Assembly: GCF_001550375.1 (NCBI RefSeq)
Contig: NZ_LRTR01000837.1
Span: 1-62,748, forward strand
Length of the DNA: 62,748 bases
From: Streptomyces europaeiscabiei
GTDB lineage: Bacteria; Actinomycetota; Actinomycetes; Streptomycetales; Streptomycetaceae
Direction: 5' to 3'
Shown here piece by piece: positions 52,700 to 62,294 of the stretch; within the stretch, counting starts at the first letter, position 1; each line of letters starts with the position of its first letter. The position numbers and the translations under genes were made by a program. Below the pieces are notes generated by a model. The model did not search any database, was not told the origin of the DNA, and was given only the letters and a program-made list of their open reading frames with translations.

Positions 52700-53060
52700 G
52701 AGTCCGTGCCGTCTGCGCGCGCACAGTGCAGCTGCCAGGCGCGCTGGGTACCGCACTCTTCTCGTCGGAGTCCGGCTGGTGGGTTTTCGTCCAGCAGGCG
52801 AGCATCTGCCGCCAGGTGAGCCTGTACGGCGGCAGGGGATCGGCGAACACCGGACAGGTGTCCGCGTGGCGGACGATCTCCACATCGCTGTTCACCGCGT
52901 CGCAGGTCGGGCCGAGGAGCCGCTCGATGCGGTCCCGCCTGGCAGGGGCTGCCCTTGCCGTCGGTCCCGGGCGAGACGAAGTCGTCGTGCAGCAGCCGGT
53001 TCAGCGCGACGGACACGTCAAGTTCGGTGTGACCGGCCGGCGGACCGAACCGCAGGGATG
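52700..53060 (-). pseudogene. Unrecognised broken coding sequence
   Basis: Protein-like pieces in two frames read VALNRLLHDDFVSPGTDGKG, then RRDRIERLLGPT and DVEIVRHADTCPVFADP, LPPYRLTWRQMLACW. This looks like a gene with one frameshift near 52950, 5' of the barstar gene. I do not recognise the family. Confidence 0.4.
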
Positions 53061-53228
53061 CGGGAGTCCATCGGAGGATCTCCTTGATCGTCCACCGCTA
53101 CTCTGCCGGCCTGCCCGAATAGGACGTCTACATCAACGGCGGAATCGCCCGAGTGGACAAAGATCGAGCTTTGGCACAGCAGATACACCCGTCCGGGTTG
53201 TCTTTTCCATGGATTCATCAGCATTTGC

Positions 53229-54023
53229 ATGGCGACGTCATCTGCGGAGCAGCATCCGTGCATGGAGAATCCTGCATGCGACGGAACACCGTCGGCAGAG
53301 GGGATTTTGGCTGGGCCTGAGGTCGTCTTCACGGCGGACTTCGCGTCTACCCGTCAATGGGTGGCAGGGCGTTCGTGGGCGTATCCGAACGGCGGACCGG
53401 TCAACCCTGGCGACAACAAACTGGACTACCTGACGGCGGACCCCGCGTACAGCCGCTCGGGCACCTTCCGTGCCACCCTCCGCAAGGACGGCCTGTGGGA
53501 CACGGGCCTGCTCACCACGGAGGGGAGCGAGGAGGCTTTCACCGTCCGCGCGGGGGATGTGCTCGAGGCACGCGTCAGATTGCCGTACGAGGCCGGGGCG
53601 TGGCCGGCCATCTGGACCTGGCGGGACGGCGACCAGGAGATCGATGTCTTCGAGTACCACCCCGACAACGCCGACCTTCTGGAGCTGACCAACCACGTCC
53701 GTGGCGCCAACCTCTACTATCGCGACCCCGCTGTCCGTCCGGGCGCGTGGGTCGACCTGCGCGTCGAGTTCGGCCCGAGGTCCGTGATCTGGTGGGTGAA
53801 CGGCAGCAGGGTGTTCGCCGACCGCCGAGGCGTGGGACGTTCCTGGCACGCCTACCTCATCGTCAACCTGTCGGTGTGCGCGGGCCGTTATCACCCGCCA
53901 CCGGCTCCCCACGTCAAGGAGATGTCGTACGAGGTCCAGCACCTTGTGGTGCGACGGCCTGCCGCGCTTTTGGAGGCACTGTCCGACGAGTCCGAGGCGG
54001 TGGCCGACGGCGACGGACCGTGA
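53229..54023 (+). CDS. Concanavalin-like (GH16-type) glucanase/lectin domain protein
   Basis: This protein of about 264 residues contains a jelly-roll with the GH16-like active-site strand WPAIWTWRDGDQEIDVFEYH (EIDVFE), preceded by DLAFTADFASTR-like opening (VVFTADFASTRQWVAG). The C-terminal part WVDLRVEFGPRSVIWWVNG is typical. No signal peptide is present in either start (53229 or ATG 53262), which is unusual for a glycan hydrolase. It may be a cytoplasmic lectin-like protein or use a non-classical exit. It ends close to a convergent small reading frame. Confidence 0.75.
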   Translation: MATSSAEQHPCMENPACDGTPSAEGILAGPEVVFTADFASTRQWVAGRSWAYPNGGPVNPGDNKLDYLTADPAYSRSGTFRATLRKDGLWDTGLLTTEGSEEAFTVRAGDVLEARVRLPYEAGAWPAIWTWRDGDQEIDVFEYHPDNADLLELTNHVRGANLYYRDPAVRPGAWVDLRVEFGPRSVIWWVNGSRVFADRRGVGRSWHAYLIVNLSVCAGRYHPPPAPHVKEMSYEVQHLVVRRPAALLEALSDESEAVADGDGP

Positions 54024-54039
54024 ACCTGTGGACGAAGGC

Positions 54040-54337
54040 GATATTCCGCAGGTGCTGGTCGTGAGCCGACCATGAAGTCCTGGGCCAGTCCCACTGGAGC
54101 ACGAGGAGAGTGTGCCTTTGGGATGCGGCAAGGCAGAACGCGTGCAGGGCATTGAAGTGCCCCGGCAGGTACTTCCATGGGTCACCGACGATCTTGTCCG
54201 TGCCACGACCGATCAAGGAAGCGGCCTCCGTGTCGTCGGTCGGCAGACCGGACAGGCTGGCCAGCAGGTCGATGTGACCGAGCAGTTTCGGAAGCATGGA
54301 GCCGGAGAGCAACCATCCCGAACTGTGAGCCGCCAGG
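54040..54337 (-). other. Open minus-strand stretch, possibly a coding remnant
   Basis: The minus strand reads SMLPKLLGHIDLLASLSGLP, TDDTEAASLIGRGTDKIVGD and PWKYLPGHFNALHAFCLAAS without stops, which looks protein-like. It lacks a clear start and overlaps the end of the GH16-like gene. I cannot identify it. Confidence 0.35.
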
Positions 54338-54526
54338 TCAGTCACCGGCCTTTTTGTCGAACCATCCGAGCGACCGGACGACGGACGCGCCGATAAAGAG
54401 GATGCCGAGAGGAACGATCGTGAACCAGGTGGCATCGGCTTTCATGGCCGCGAGCAGGGCGATGGCGCCGATGGCCAGCGCCAGGAGCACGAGCATGCCC
54501 AGAAAGACACGAATCTTGGAAACCAA
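54338..54526 (-). CDS. Small two-helix membrane protein
   Basis: This 62-residue protein has two membrane segments (FLGMLVLLALAIGAIALLAA, WFTIVPLGILFIGASVV) and a short basic C-terminus. The TTG 54526 follows GGGAGAG at good spacing. The function is unknown. Bases 54527-54889 carry nothing I recognise. Confidence 0.55.
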   Translation of the reverse strand: MVSKIRVFLGMLVLLALAIGAIALLAAMKADATWFTIVPLGILFIGASVVRSLGWFDKKAGD

Positions 54527-54889
54527 CGGAGGACTCTCCCATGTTCAGCCGGGCTCTATTGACTAGACAGCGTTCGCAACCCGTTGGGCCCTTGGCGACG
54601 ATTGCCCATTAGGGAGGCAGCAAGCTCCCCGGCGTGACACCACGGCTCCGTTGGGAAGCTCATGGGGCGAGTCTCCCAACGCTGCCTTCCGGAGGCGCCA
54701 GTAGAACTACGTAATCGAATACGTAGGTTCACCGGCCGAGGCGGGGCCAAGCAGCGGCCAGCCGTACAGTGAGCCGTTTCCAATCTCATCTGTCGGATGG
54801 GCAGTTGGCCTGACGGACGGGTGAAGCCCCTGGTAGATGGGTTTTCGACCAGGAGAACCGTCTCCACCAGAGGCTTCGTATGTTTGTCT

Positions 54890-55115
54890 GCCCGTCCGGC
54901 GTCGACGTGTCCAGCTCTGTCCTGCGCTCCTCACTGCCCGCCTGAAAGAACACCGTCGTGTTCTCGGCACCCGCTGGCGGCGCCTGAGCGGGGCCGACAG
55001 GCCCTGCTTCCTCTCGCCCACCTTCCGCACCGGTCAGCCGTATGCTCAACTCGCGGCTGGTTTCAGGATCGGCGCCACCACCGTCTACCGCTACGTCACC
55101 GAGGCAGGTCATAGC
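54890..55115 (+). mobile_element. IS5-group (DDE_Tnp_4) transposase N-terminal remnant
   Basis: Two frames together read ARLKEHRRVLGTRWRRLS, RQALLPLAHLPH then RTGQPYAQLAAGFRIGATTV and YRYVTEA, the HTH region of an IS5-type transposase of the Tnp_4 class. A frameshift lies near 55025 and the catalytic part is absent. Confidence 0.7.
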
Positions 55116-56133
55116 CGACCCCAAGTGGCACCTGCTGGGGGCTTCACCGGCCCGGGCCGGTGCCTTCCATGAAGGCTTTGGGAGGCGGTCCTGAGGGACT
55201 ACCTCTTGCGGGTGGAGGGCAAGTCTCGACTGAGATGGTCGTTCCAGGGATGCCGCCTTCAACGCCGCCGGATGGACCGTCATCCGGGAAGCCTCCTGAT
55301 CTGAGGTCTCGCCGCTGGCCGGGCAGCCGTCGCTGCCCACCTAGGCGCGCTGACGGCCGAGGGCCGTACGGTGAAGTAGGCGGACAGCGGGGCGGCCTTC
55401 AGGCGTGCGCCTGCCAGCCTCGTGCTTCAGGCCGGCGCGGCGAGTGGCGGCGATGTCGGCCACGGGCGCCGGGTTTTTCGGCGGCCATATCGAGGTCCTG
55501 GCTGGGGCGGCTCACGAGGCGGTGCGCCCGCACGGCGTACCCGCCGGTGAGGTCCAGTGGATATGGGGAGCCGAGGGCGATCACATCCTCAGGAGCCGCG
55601 TGTGCCGCGCCGTCATGTCTGTCACGCGGCTGCCCGGGTGGGGGAGGCGAGTTGGGGGAAGGCGTCCTCCCATACGGTGCGCGCGGTGCGGCCGACGGGG
55701 GTGTGCAGCACCGGCCACAGCTGGAGGGGCAGGTCCTGGTTGAGGCACCGGGGCAGGTCGTTGTGCAGGCCCTCGTGCAGGACGGTGTGGGTACAGACCC
55801 ATGCGCTGCCGAGGCTTGCCCAGGTCGTACCTGCTCATCCCGGACCGGCCCAGGTGTAGCGGCAGCTCTACGACTCCGGCAGACGACGCCGAAATTCTCC
55901 CGGAACAGCGCGAGGTCCTCGGCGACCGCGCCCGAAGGGTTGCTCGGCGCGGGTGCGGGGTGCTGTGACTCCGTCCCTGTATGCCCGGTCGCCGACCGGG
56001 CAGTTCAACCTGCGCGGCGAGCCGCTCCACCCCTTGCCCCATAGAGAGAGCGCCCCGTCTTCGGCCGCCCTCGTGGCGCGCGGCGACGTGCCATGATTGG
56101 GGCACATGTGCGAATTGGTGGCGGGAGGATGCC
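55116..56133. other. About 1 kb without a supported gene
   Basis: Several long frames are open on both strands, as expected at this GC content, but none has recognisable motifs together with a ribosome site. The minus strand near 55650-55810 reads HTVLHEGLHNDLPRCLNQD, which looks protein-like but is interrupted. The last 30 bp carry the GGGAGG site of the 5'-nucleotidase gene. Confidence 0.5.
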
Positions 56134-57093
56134 ATGGTCGCCTACGAACTCAAGGACCGCCTGGTTGTCGGTATCGCCTCCAGTGCACTGTTCGACCTGG
56201 CGGAGGCGGATGTCGTCTTCCGTGATCAGGGAGAGGAGGTCTACCGCGCCTACCAGGAGGAGCACCTGGACGACACGCTGGACAAGGGTGTCGCCTTCCC
56301 CTTCATCCGCAGGCTGCTGTCCCTGAACGACCTCTCACCCGGGGACCCTTTGGTCGAGGTCATCATCCTTTCCCGCAACGATCCCGACACCGGGCTGCGG
56401 GTCATGCGGTCCATCCAGTCCCACGGCCTGCCGATCAGCCGGGCCATCTTCATGCAGGGCCGCTCGCCCTACCGCTTCATGCCCGCCCTGAACATGTCCC
56501 TGTTCCTGTCCGCGAACGAGGACGACGTCCGCGAGGCCGTCGCGCTCGGGCTGCCCGCCGGCCGGGTGCTCGGCCCGGCCGTGGCAGACGAGGGCGATGA
56601 CCAGGATCTGCGGATCGCCTTCGACTTCGACGGGGTCATCGCCGACGACGCCTCGGAACAGGTCTATCAGACCGACGGCATCGAGAGCTTCCGCTTCCAC
56701 GAGGCAGCGAACGCCGCCACCCCCCACGACCCGGGGCCCCTGCGGGACTTCCTCGCCGGAGTCAACCGGCTCCAGCGGCGCGAAGAAGAACAACGGGCAG
56801 TAGACGCCGAGTACAAGATCCGCGTCCACGTCTCCCTCGTCACCGCCCGCGACGCACCCGCTCACGAACGCCCGGTGCGCAGCCTGAAGAACTGGGGCGT
56901 AACCGTCAACGACGCCTTCTTCCTCGGCGGCATAGACAAGAGCACGATCATGGAGGTCCTCAAGCCCCACATCTTCTTCGATGACCAGGTCGGCCACCTG
57001 ACCGGCACCGCCCGCAGCACGCCCAGCGTGCACGTCCCCTTCGGGAAGATAAACGAACCGGCCCTCCCGGCACCCGGGCAAGCGCAGCAATGA
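56134..57093 (+). CDS. Cytosolic 5'-nucleotidase I-like protein
   Basis: This 319-residue protein matches the NT5C1-like 5'-nucleotidase family: an N-terminal YELKDRLVVGIASSALFDL, EVIILSRNDPDTGLRVMRSI, the HAD-type nucleophile motif IAFDFDGVIADDASE and the C-terminal acidic motif PHIFFDDQ. It would dephosphorylate nucleoside monophosphates in the cytosol. GGGAGG precedes ATG 56134. It is a single-gene unit between debris stretches, with no clear partner. Bacterial homologues are often near mobile regions, but a role in defence is not shown here. Confidence 0.9.
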   Translation: MVAYELKDRLVVGIASSALFDLAEADVVFRDQGEEVYRAYQEEHLDDTLDKGVAFPFIRRLLSLNDLSPGDPLVEVIILSRNDPDTGLRVMRSIQSHGLPISRAIFMQGRSPYRFMPALNMSLFLSANEDDVREAVALGLPAGRVLGPAVADEGDDQDLRIAFDFDGVIADDASEQVYQTDGIESFRFHEAANAATPHDPGPLRDFLAGVNRLQRREEEQRAVDAEYKIRVHVSLVTARDAPAHERPVRSLKNWGVTVNDAFFLGGIDKSTIMEVLKPHIFFDDQVGHLTGTARSTPSVHVPFGKINEPALPAPGQAQQ

Positions 57094-57414
57094 GCCTCGC
57101 CCCGGACCGAGTCCGAGCCGCGAAACGCTCACGACGCCAAGGCCGACTCGCACCTGTGCGTCCGCGATGAGGGTGGATCTGGCGTTTCCCCTGTAGGCGG
57201 CCGCCTCGATCCGTTGGCCATGTCTCACGGCCGCAGAGGCCGACAGATGACCGACGTGTGCCGACGTGCCCCCTCGGTGGGGCGAGGACCATGGTGTTCC
57301 GGCGTCACCGACGACAGCAGCCGTACCGGCCTGGTGTTGAAGGCCGACACCGCCGGGGCCTGCATCCGCCACCATGGAGGATGCAGCAGGCTCCGGCCGT
57401 TTCTGCAGAGGGCC

Positions 57415-57620
57415 TGGTCTGGCCCGGGCTCGCCTGGATGGCCGCCACCCTGTTCGCCCTCGCCGCGTTCCGCAACACCGCCCCCGGCACGCCCCCGATC
57501 GGCTGCGTGCTGGACTGGTTCGCCTTCCTGTGGGCCGAGAGCATCATCGCCCTCTGCCTGATCACCGTGGTCATCACCGGCGTCAACAAGGCCCTCCAGC
57601 AGGACACGCCGCCCACGTAA
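57415..57620 (+). pseudogene. C-terminal membrane part of a DUF4436-like protein
   Basis: The frame to 57620 ends with LVWPGLAWMAATLFALAAF, GTPPIGCVLDWFAFLWAESI and IALCLITVVITGV, two or three membrane helices like the end of DUF4436 proteins. The preceding 160 bases in this frame are not protein-like, so the gene is probably truncated. Nothing else is recognised in 57621-57820. Confidence 0.45.
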
Positions 57621-57820
57621 TGGCTACGTACGCCGCACTGGGCCGGCCACGCCCACGGTCAGGCGCACATGGCGGCACGCCAGGACCTGAGGCGTGTCTA
57701 CGGACATCCGTCCGGGCTGAGACGTCCGTCTGCGCGACGGGGCGCCAGGCGGTGGTGACGGCAGCGCCGAGGCCGAGGAGTTGATCCGCACGCTGGCCTC
57801 GCTCGCCTGACCGGGACGGT

Positions 57821-59584
57821 TCACGGCGTAGAGCTCTCCGGGCGTTGTTCGAGGAGGATCGGCTGCTCGGTGATCCTGATGGTGTCACCGGGCTGTACGG
57901 CGGTCACCGTGCCGTCGAGCCGGTGCACGAAGGCGAGGCCCGGTTCGGGCGTGGTCATGGCGGTGCCGGAATCAGTCCAGCGGACGATGGCCTCGTGACT
58001 CAGCCGGGACTCCGTCACGGTGAACCTGCATTCCCACACGTTGTCGCCGAGGCCTGAGGCCAGGCCGTGGCCGCAGGAGTGGATCCGGGCGTGGGCGAGC
58101 CATCGTTGCAGTTGCTCGACCGCCAGCGCTGCCTGTGTCGGCGCGCCGCCCTCGGCCTGCAGCACGATGGGGATCTTGGTACCGCCCCAGTTGTAGAAGT
58201 ACATGCGCTCGACGTTGGCGTTGCGTGCGTACAGTCCCACGAGGTAGAAGCGCACCGCGTAGTCCGCGGCACGGCGGCGGCTCAGGGGTTTCTGGAGAGG
58301 GATCTCGTACATGGTGCCGGTGTTCCACAGACGTGGATGGACCCCGGCGTGATGCAGTATGCGGTCGACGGTGCGGGTGAGCGCGAGCATGGTCTCCGGA
58401 GGATCGGAAGCCGTGCGCTGGTAGAGCTTGATGCCCGCGACATCGCAGTGGCGGTATCCGCCGAGTTCCGCGAAGCGCTTGAGAACGTGGACGGCATCCG
58501 GCTCCCACAGGCGACCCATGCCGGGACACACGACGGTCGCCTTCGGGTCGGCGGCCCGGATCGTCCGGCTGGCTCTGCGGACCATCTCGACCAGTGTCTC
58601 CACGCTGCCGTTGTAGAACCGGGAATCGTTCGCAAGCACCCACAACTCGTACGCCTCGATGCGGCCCTGATAGCGATGGACGAGGGCGCGCACGAAGGCG
58701 TCCCAGTCGGCGAGACGGTCAGGCGGCGCGGCCCGGGAACCGTCGGCATAGGGGCCGACCGGGCCGTCCGGACTGGCCCACCGCGGGGTGCCGCCCATGA
58801 CGAACAACGCGGGCAGGCCGGCCCGCTCGGCACCACCGACCAGCCGGTCGAGGACGGTCCAGTCGAACTCCCCGCGTTGGGGCTGGATGTTCGACCAGCG
58901 TGTGTCGCTGTCCCAGAGACGCACGGCACCGGTCCGGAACGACGGCATGGTGCCCGTGGTGCTGTTGATGGTGACGCCGAAGAGGGTGGACCGTACCTGG
59001 GCCGGGGCGCTCACCCAGGCGGGGCCGGGTATCCACTGCTCCGATTTCCGTGAAGAAGCACCACGGAGGGCAGGGCTGCTGCTCGTTGCGGTCACGGCCA
59101 CCAGGAGGGTCACCAACGCGGCCGAGAACACGAACAGCAGCGAGCGTCTTCGATGCCTTGGCGCACCGTCGGTGGGCCTGGCGGTCGGCGCGGGTCGTGC
59201 CCTTGGTGCGGGTGGTGCGGGTGGTGCGGGTGGCGGCATGCTCGCGGGCGGGCCAGCGGTGGGGGAGCCCGGTCCGGTGAGGGCGGGGACGCCGGGCCGC
59301 TCGGGTTCCTGAAGGATTTCGTCCGGGACGTCTGCCGGGGCGTCGGACGCGGCCATCCACAGCTGGTACAGCGCGGCCATCTCGGTCTTGTTGGCGTTGC
59401 ACGCCTTCGCTATGCGCTCGATCGTGGCGAAATCCGGCGGCACGATCTGTCCGGTGCAGTACCGGTACACGGTGGATTTGCTCGCACGGACGCATTGGCC
59501 GATCCACTGATAGCTGTGCCCACTGCGCTGCTTGAGGCCTTCGAGGAGGGCCCCGAGCTGCTTGCGGTGCGACGCCTCGGCCAT
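57821..59584 (-). CDS. HTH-transmembrane-glycosidase fusion protein
   Basis: This is a 587-residue chimera. An N-terminal XRE-type HTH (GALLEGLKQRSGHSYQWIGQ, RASKSTVYRYCTGQIVPP) is followed by a Pro/Ala linker and one membrane segment at about residues 150-170 (SLLFVFSAALVTLLVAV). An outer GH39-like TIM barrel has LFGVTINSTTG, RLWDSDTRWSNIQPQRGEFD, YELWVLANDSRFYNGSVE and WNTGTMYEI, then a beta C-terminus. GGGGGAG precedes ATG 59584. The domain order predicts a surface glycan sensor or hydrolase linked to a cytoplasmic DNA-binding domain. Confidence 0.8.
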   Translation of the reverse strand: MAEASHRKQLGALLEGLKQRSGHSYQWIGQCVRASKSTVYRYCTGQIVPPDFATIERIAKACNANKTEMAALYQLWMAASDAPADVPDEILQEPERPGVPALTGPGSPTAGPPASMPPPAPPAPPAPRARPAPTARPTDGAPRHRRRSLLFVFSAALVTLLVAVTATSSSPALRGASSRKSEQWIPGPAWVSAPAQVRSTLFGVTINSTTGTMPSFRTGAVRLWDSDTRWSNIQPQRGEFDWTVLDRLVGGAERAGLPALFVMGGTPRWASPDGPVGPYADGSRAAPPDRLADWDAFVRALVHRYQGRIEAYELWVLANDSRFYNGSVETLVEMVRRASRTIRAADPKATVVCPGMGRLWEPDAVHVLKRFAELGGYRHCDVAGIKLYQRTASDPPETMLALTRTVDRILHHAGVHPRLWNTGTMYEIPLQKPLSRRRAADYAVRFYLVGLYARNANVERMYFYNWGGTKIPIVLQAEGGAPTQAALAVEQLQRWLAHARIHSCGHGLASGLGDNVWECRFTVTESRLSHEAIVRWTDSGTAMTTPEPGLAFVHRLDGTVTAVQPGDTIRITEQPILLEQRPESSTP

Positions 59585-59991
59585 GTGCTCCCCCGGGTCT
59601 TCTGCCACAGCATCGGTCTGGTCCAGGACTGCCCCCCAGCAGCCGTGCGCACAGTATGCGCCACCGTCAGACGCCAGTTGGTCACGGTCGAACCCCGTCC
59701 ATCGGCGTACGCGGGTCGCGCATCGGGGCCCCTCACTCCGGCAGAGGCGTTCCAGAGCTGCGCGTTCTCCCAGTCCAGAGCATGGACCGCGTTCCAGGCG
59801 TGCCAACTTGCCGTGCCGCTCTTGTCCTTCGGTATCCGGCCACCGAAGATCTTCCTCGCCGGGCGAACCGGTGACGGGGGACAAGCACCACGGCACGCTG
59901 CCGCGCTGACGACGCCCGAACCCGTCCGTCCCGAGCGGAGACTCTGCAGAACGTGCTGCAGGACGCCGGGACATCCAGGGAGGGAATCCTG

Positions 59992-60450
59992 TTGAGGAAA
60001 GGCTTCGTTTACGCGGCGCTGGTCACCATGGCCGCAGCGGCGATGAATCTGACCACGCTGACCGGCCCGGCAGCGGCGGACACCTGCCCGACCCCCGGTT
60101 GCGGCGGGGAGGTCGACAACAACACCGCCTACTACGTGTCCATCTCCAACTGCTGGGCCGACTCCTACGGCACGTGGGAGGACGGCGACAACCTGCCGTG
60201 CCACGGCAATCCGGTGCGGGTGGGCAACGTGAGGAACGCGCGGGTCTGGCTGTCCCCCGGACAGCGGGAGGACAACTACTCGTCCTTCTATGACACGGAT
60301 GCCGTGAGGTTCCCGGCGGACTGCAAGACCTACTACCACTGGTGGGGCCAGCCGAGGGAGTGGCACTCGGTGGACCGCCGTGGCAAGGGCACCACCTGGC
60401 GGAAGATCACCAGCGCCGACCACTTCTACTTCGACCGCATCGTCTGCTGA
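59992..60450 (+). CDS. Secreted small protein of unknown function
   Basis: This 152-residue protein has a signal peptide (RKGFVYAALVTMAAAAMNL, cleavage after AAA-D). The mature domain is rich in Tyr, Trp and Cys (CPTPGCGGEVDNNTAYYVS, CWADSYGTWEDGDNLPCHGN, CKTYYHWWGQPREWHS) with six cysteines, probably disulfide-bonded. The start is TTG 59992 behind GGGAGGGA. It is divergent from the HTH-glycosidase gene. The 400-bp gap between them holds no other gene. The function is unknown. Confidence 0.75.
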   Translation: MRKGFVYAALVTMAAAAMNLTTLTGPAAADTCPTPGCGGEVDNNTAYYVSISNCWADSYGTWEDGDNLPCHGNPVRVGNVRNARVWLSPGQREDNYSSFYDTDAVRFPADCKTYYHWWGQPREWHSVDRRGKGTTWRKITSADHFYFDRIVC

Positions 60451-60779
60451 GTCGGTGCCGTGATCGTACGGCGGGGCCGAGGCCGCGATCCCGTTCCCGT
60501 TGGGTCCGCAGCTGAAGTCCCGCCGGACAGCCGTCCGGAGACGCGGCAGATCTCAGCGCGCGTGTGGACGACCGTCAGGAGCGCCCGCCTCGATCGTGTA
60601 CAGGGCCGTGATCACGCCGCCCCCCGGACGACGCCGGCGCCAGGTGCACGGTGGCATCGGTCTCGTACGGGTCGCCGCAGCTCACGTGGTCGTTGACGTC
60701 GAACGGCGCGTTCTTCTTCGCCGCCCTCGCCTGCACCCTCGTCTGCTACCGCAGAATCACCAAATGAGATGATTTCCTA

Positions 60780-60913
60780 CGGCCGAGGGCTGTCCGAGCC
60801 CTCTGGTGCTGGGAGTCGGTTCCGCCATGTGTCGCGCCGACATCGCCGGGTTCCTCGTCTCCCAGCTCACCAACGCCCGTTACCGGCGGGCGATGCCCGC
60901 CATCAGCAACTGA
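60780..60913 (+). pseudogene. C-terminal tail of an NAD(P)-binding (NmrA-like) oxidoreductase
   Basis: The frame ending at 60913 reads MCRADIAGFLVSQLTNARYR and RAMPAISN-stop, the typical end of NmrA-like SDR proteins. No upstream part of the gene remains. Bases 60451-60779 hold nothing else I can name. Confidence 0.5.
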
Positions 60914-60928
60914 AGCCAGGACCCCGCC

Positions 60929-61410
60929 ATGACCTTCGAAGTCGGCGACTACTCCTTCGGTAACTCCCCGTGCCTGCTCGACGGCCGCCGCGTCCCCACC
61001 GCCCAGGCCCTCCGCGATGTGCTGGAGGCCGTCAAGGTCGCCGACGAGGTGGGGCTGGACTCCTTTGGGGTGGGCGAGCGCCACAGGTGGGCGATGTCGC
61101 TGTCCTCGCCCACCTCGATGGTCAACGCCGCTGCGGCCGTCACCCACCGGATCAAGCTCAGCACGGCGGTCACTGTCCTGTCGACCGACGCTCCGGGCCG
61201 GGTGTTCCAGCAGCTCGCCACCGCCGCCTCCCTGGCTGCGGGAGGCATCGAACTGGTCGCCGGACGTGGCTCGTCGACGATCACCTCCCGCTGTTCGACC
61301 ACGACGAGCACGACTACGACATGCTGTACGCCTCCCAACTCGCCCTGCTGATGGCCGTCAACGCCGGCGAGAACGTCACCTGGCAAGGCCCGCACCGCAG
61401 ACGGCCCCTG
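60929..61410 (+). pseudogene. Luciferase-like (LLM) flavin oxidoreductase, broken
   Basis: From ATG 60929 the frame reads VLEAVKVADEVGLDSFGVGE, RIKLSTAVTVLSTDAPGRVF and ELVAGRGS, the first half of an F420- or FMN-dependent LLM enzyme. A frameshift near 61285 moves the continuation (LFDHDEHDYDMLYASQLALL, GENVTWQG) to another frame, and from about 61410 an IS256 fragment replaces the rest. Confidence 0.75.
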
Positions 61411-61535
61411 CTGCAACCACACTGGCCGCCGGAGAGGCGCCGCAGGGCCGAGCAGGCCCTCATCAACGTGGTCGCCACCGCCCACCTGCTTGGCGTCAGT
61501 ACTCGCCGGGTCGAGAAGCTCATGCTGCCTGTGAC
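61410..61535 (+). mobile_element. IS256-family transposase fragment
   Basis: The frame reads RRRRAEQALINVVATAHLLG and VSTRRVEKLML, the N-terminal region of IS256 transposases. Only about 40 residues remain. Bases 61536-61754 hold nothing recognisable. Confidence 0.7.
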
Positions 61536-61754
61536 GGCTCGGCCGGGGAGAAGAAGACGTACCGCGCCCGAGCCGTCTTCGGTACGCATGGCCGGCCGGT
61601 CACAGCGCCCCACCGTGAGACCGTCCGCTCTCACCCGATCGGTGGCGGGGCCGTTCCCCCTCTTGGAAGCACCAACGCGCGAGGCGCGGCTTCCGAGGGA
61701 GGCGGCGAGTGACGGCGGGCGGGTGCGACGTCGGTCTGTGCAGAGGTGTTTGGG

Positions 61755-62060
61755 TCAAACCTCCCTGACCACGCTGGACTTCAGTTGCATGGGGTCGAAA
61801 CCGTCGATCCTGCAGTCGATGTCGTGGCCGTCCACGCCGTCCACGAGGCGGATGTCGCGCACCTTGGTGCCTGCCTTGATCCCTGCCGGGCTGGCTCTTG
61901 ACCTTCAGTGCCTTGACCACGGTGACGGTGTCGCCGTCGGCGAGGACGTTGCCGACAGCGTCCCTGATCATCTTGCCCTCGCTGCCACTTGCGGGCTCCG
62001 CGGACGCGGGCGACCACTCGTGGCCGCATTCGGGACAGATCAGGAGCGCGCCCCGTGACG
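61755..62060 (-). pseudogene. phnA-like: PhnA/YjdM-type zinc-ribbon protein, truncated and frameshifted
   Basis: The minus strand reads SRGALLICPECGHEWSPASA, MIRDAVGNVLADGDTVTVVK and ALKVK, then after a one-base shift near 61885 GIKAGTKVRDIRLVDGVDGH and DIDCRIDGFDPMQLKSSVV. This is PhnA without its first CxxC. The remaining CPEC site lacks its partner. Truncation and frameshift make it non-functional unless the shift is an error. Confidence 0.8.
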
Positions 62061-62294
62061 AGTCGGCGGCTCCTGCGGCGCCTCGCCGTTTCCCTCACCG
62101 TCCGGTGGGCGCTGATCGCCCTTGTCCTCTGGCTCGTGGGCCAGGCGCTCGACCGGTCCGCACTCCATTACGAGAGTCTGACGCGATCGCCGTTCCACGT
62201 CGTCACGCTGTTCCCTTTGGCCACGCTGTTGCTGTCCGCAGTCGCGGATGAGGGGTGCGCAGACGGCGCAGCCCCCGGAGGAACGGGAACGAAC

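Noticed and set aside
55160..56044. A 294-codon plus-strand frame
   Set aside because: No motifs, no ribosome site, and biased composition; protein-like sequence in the same area is on the other strand and interrupted.
58719..58760. GGGCC-type palindrome-like sequence inside the HTH-glycosidase gene
   Set aside because: It lies within coding sequence, far from the dormancy island, and such sequence is expected occasionally at this GC content.
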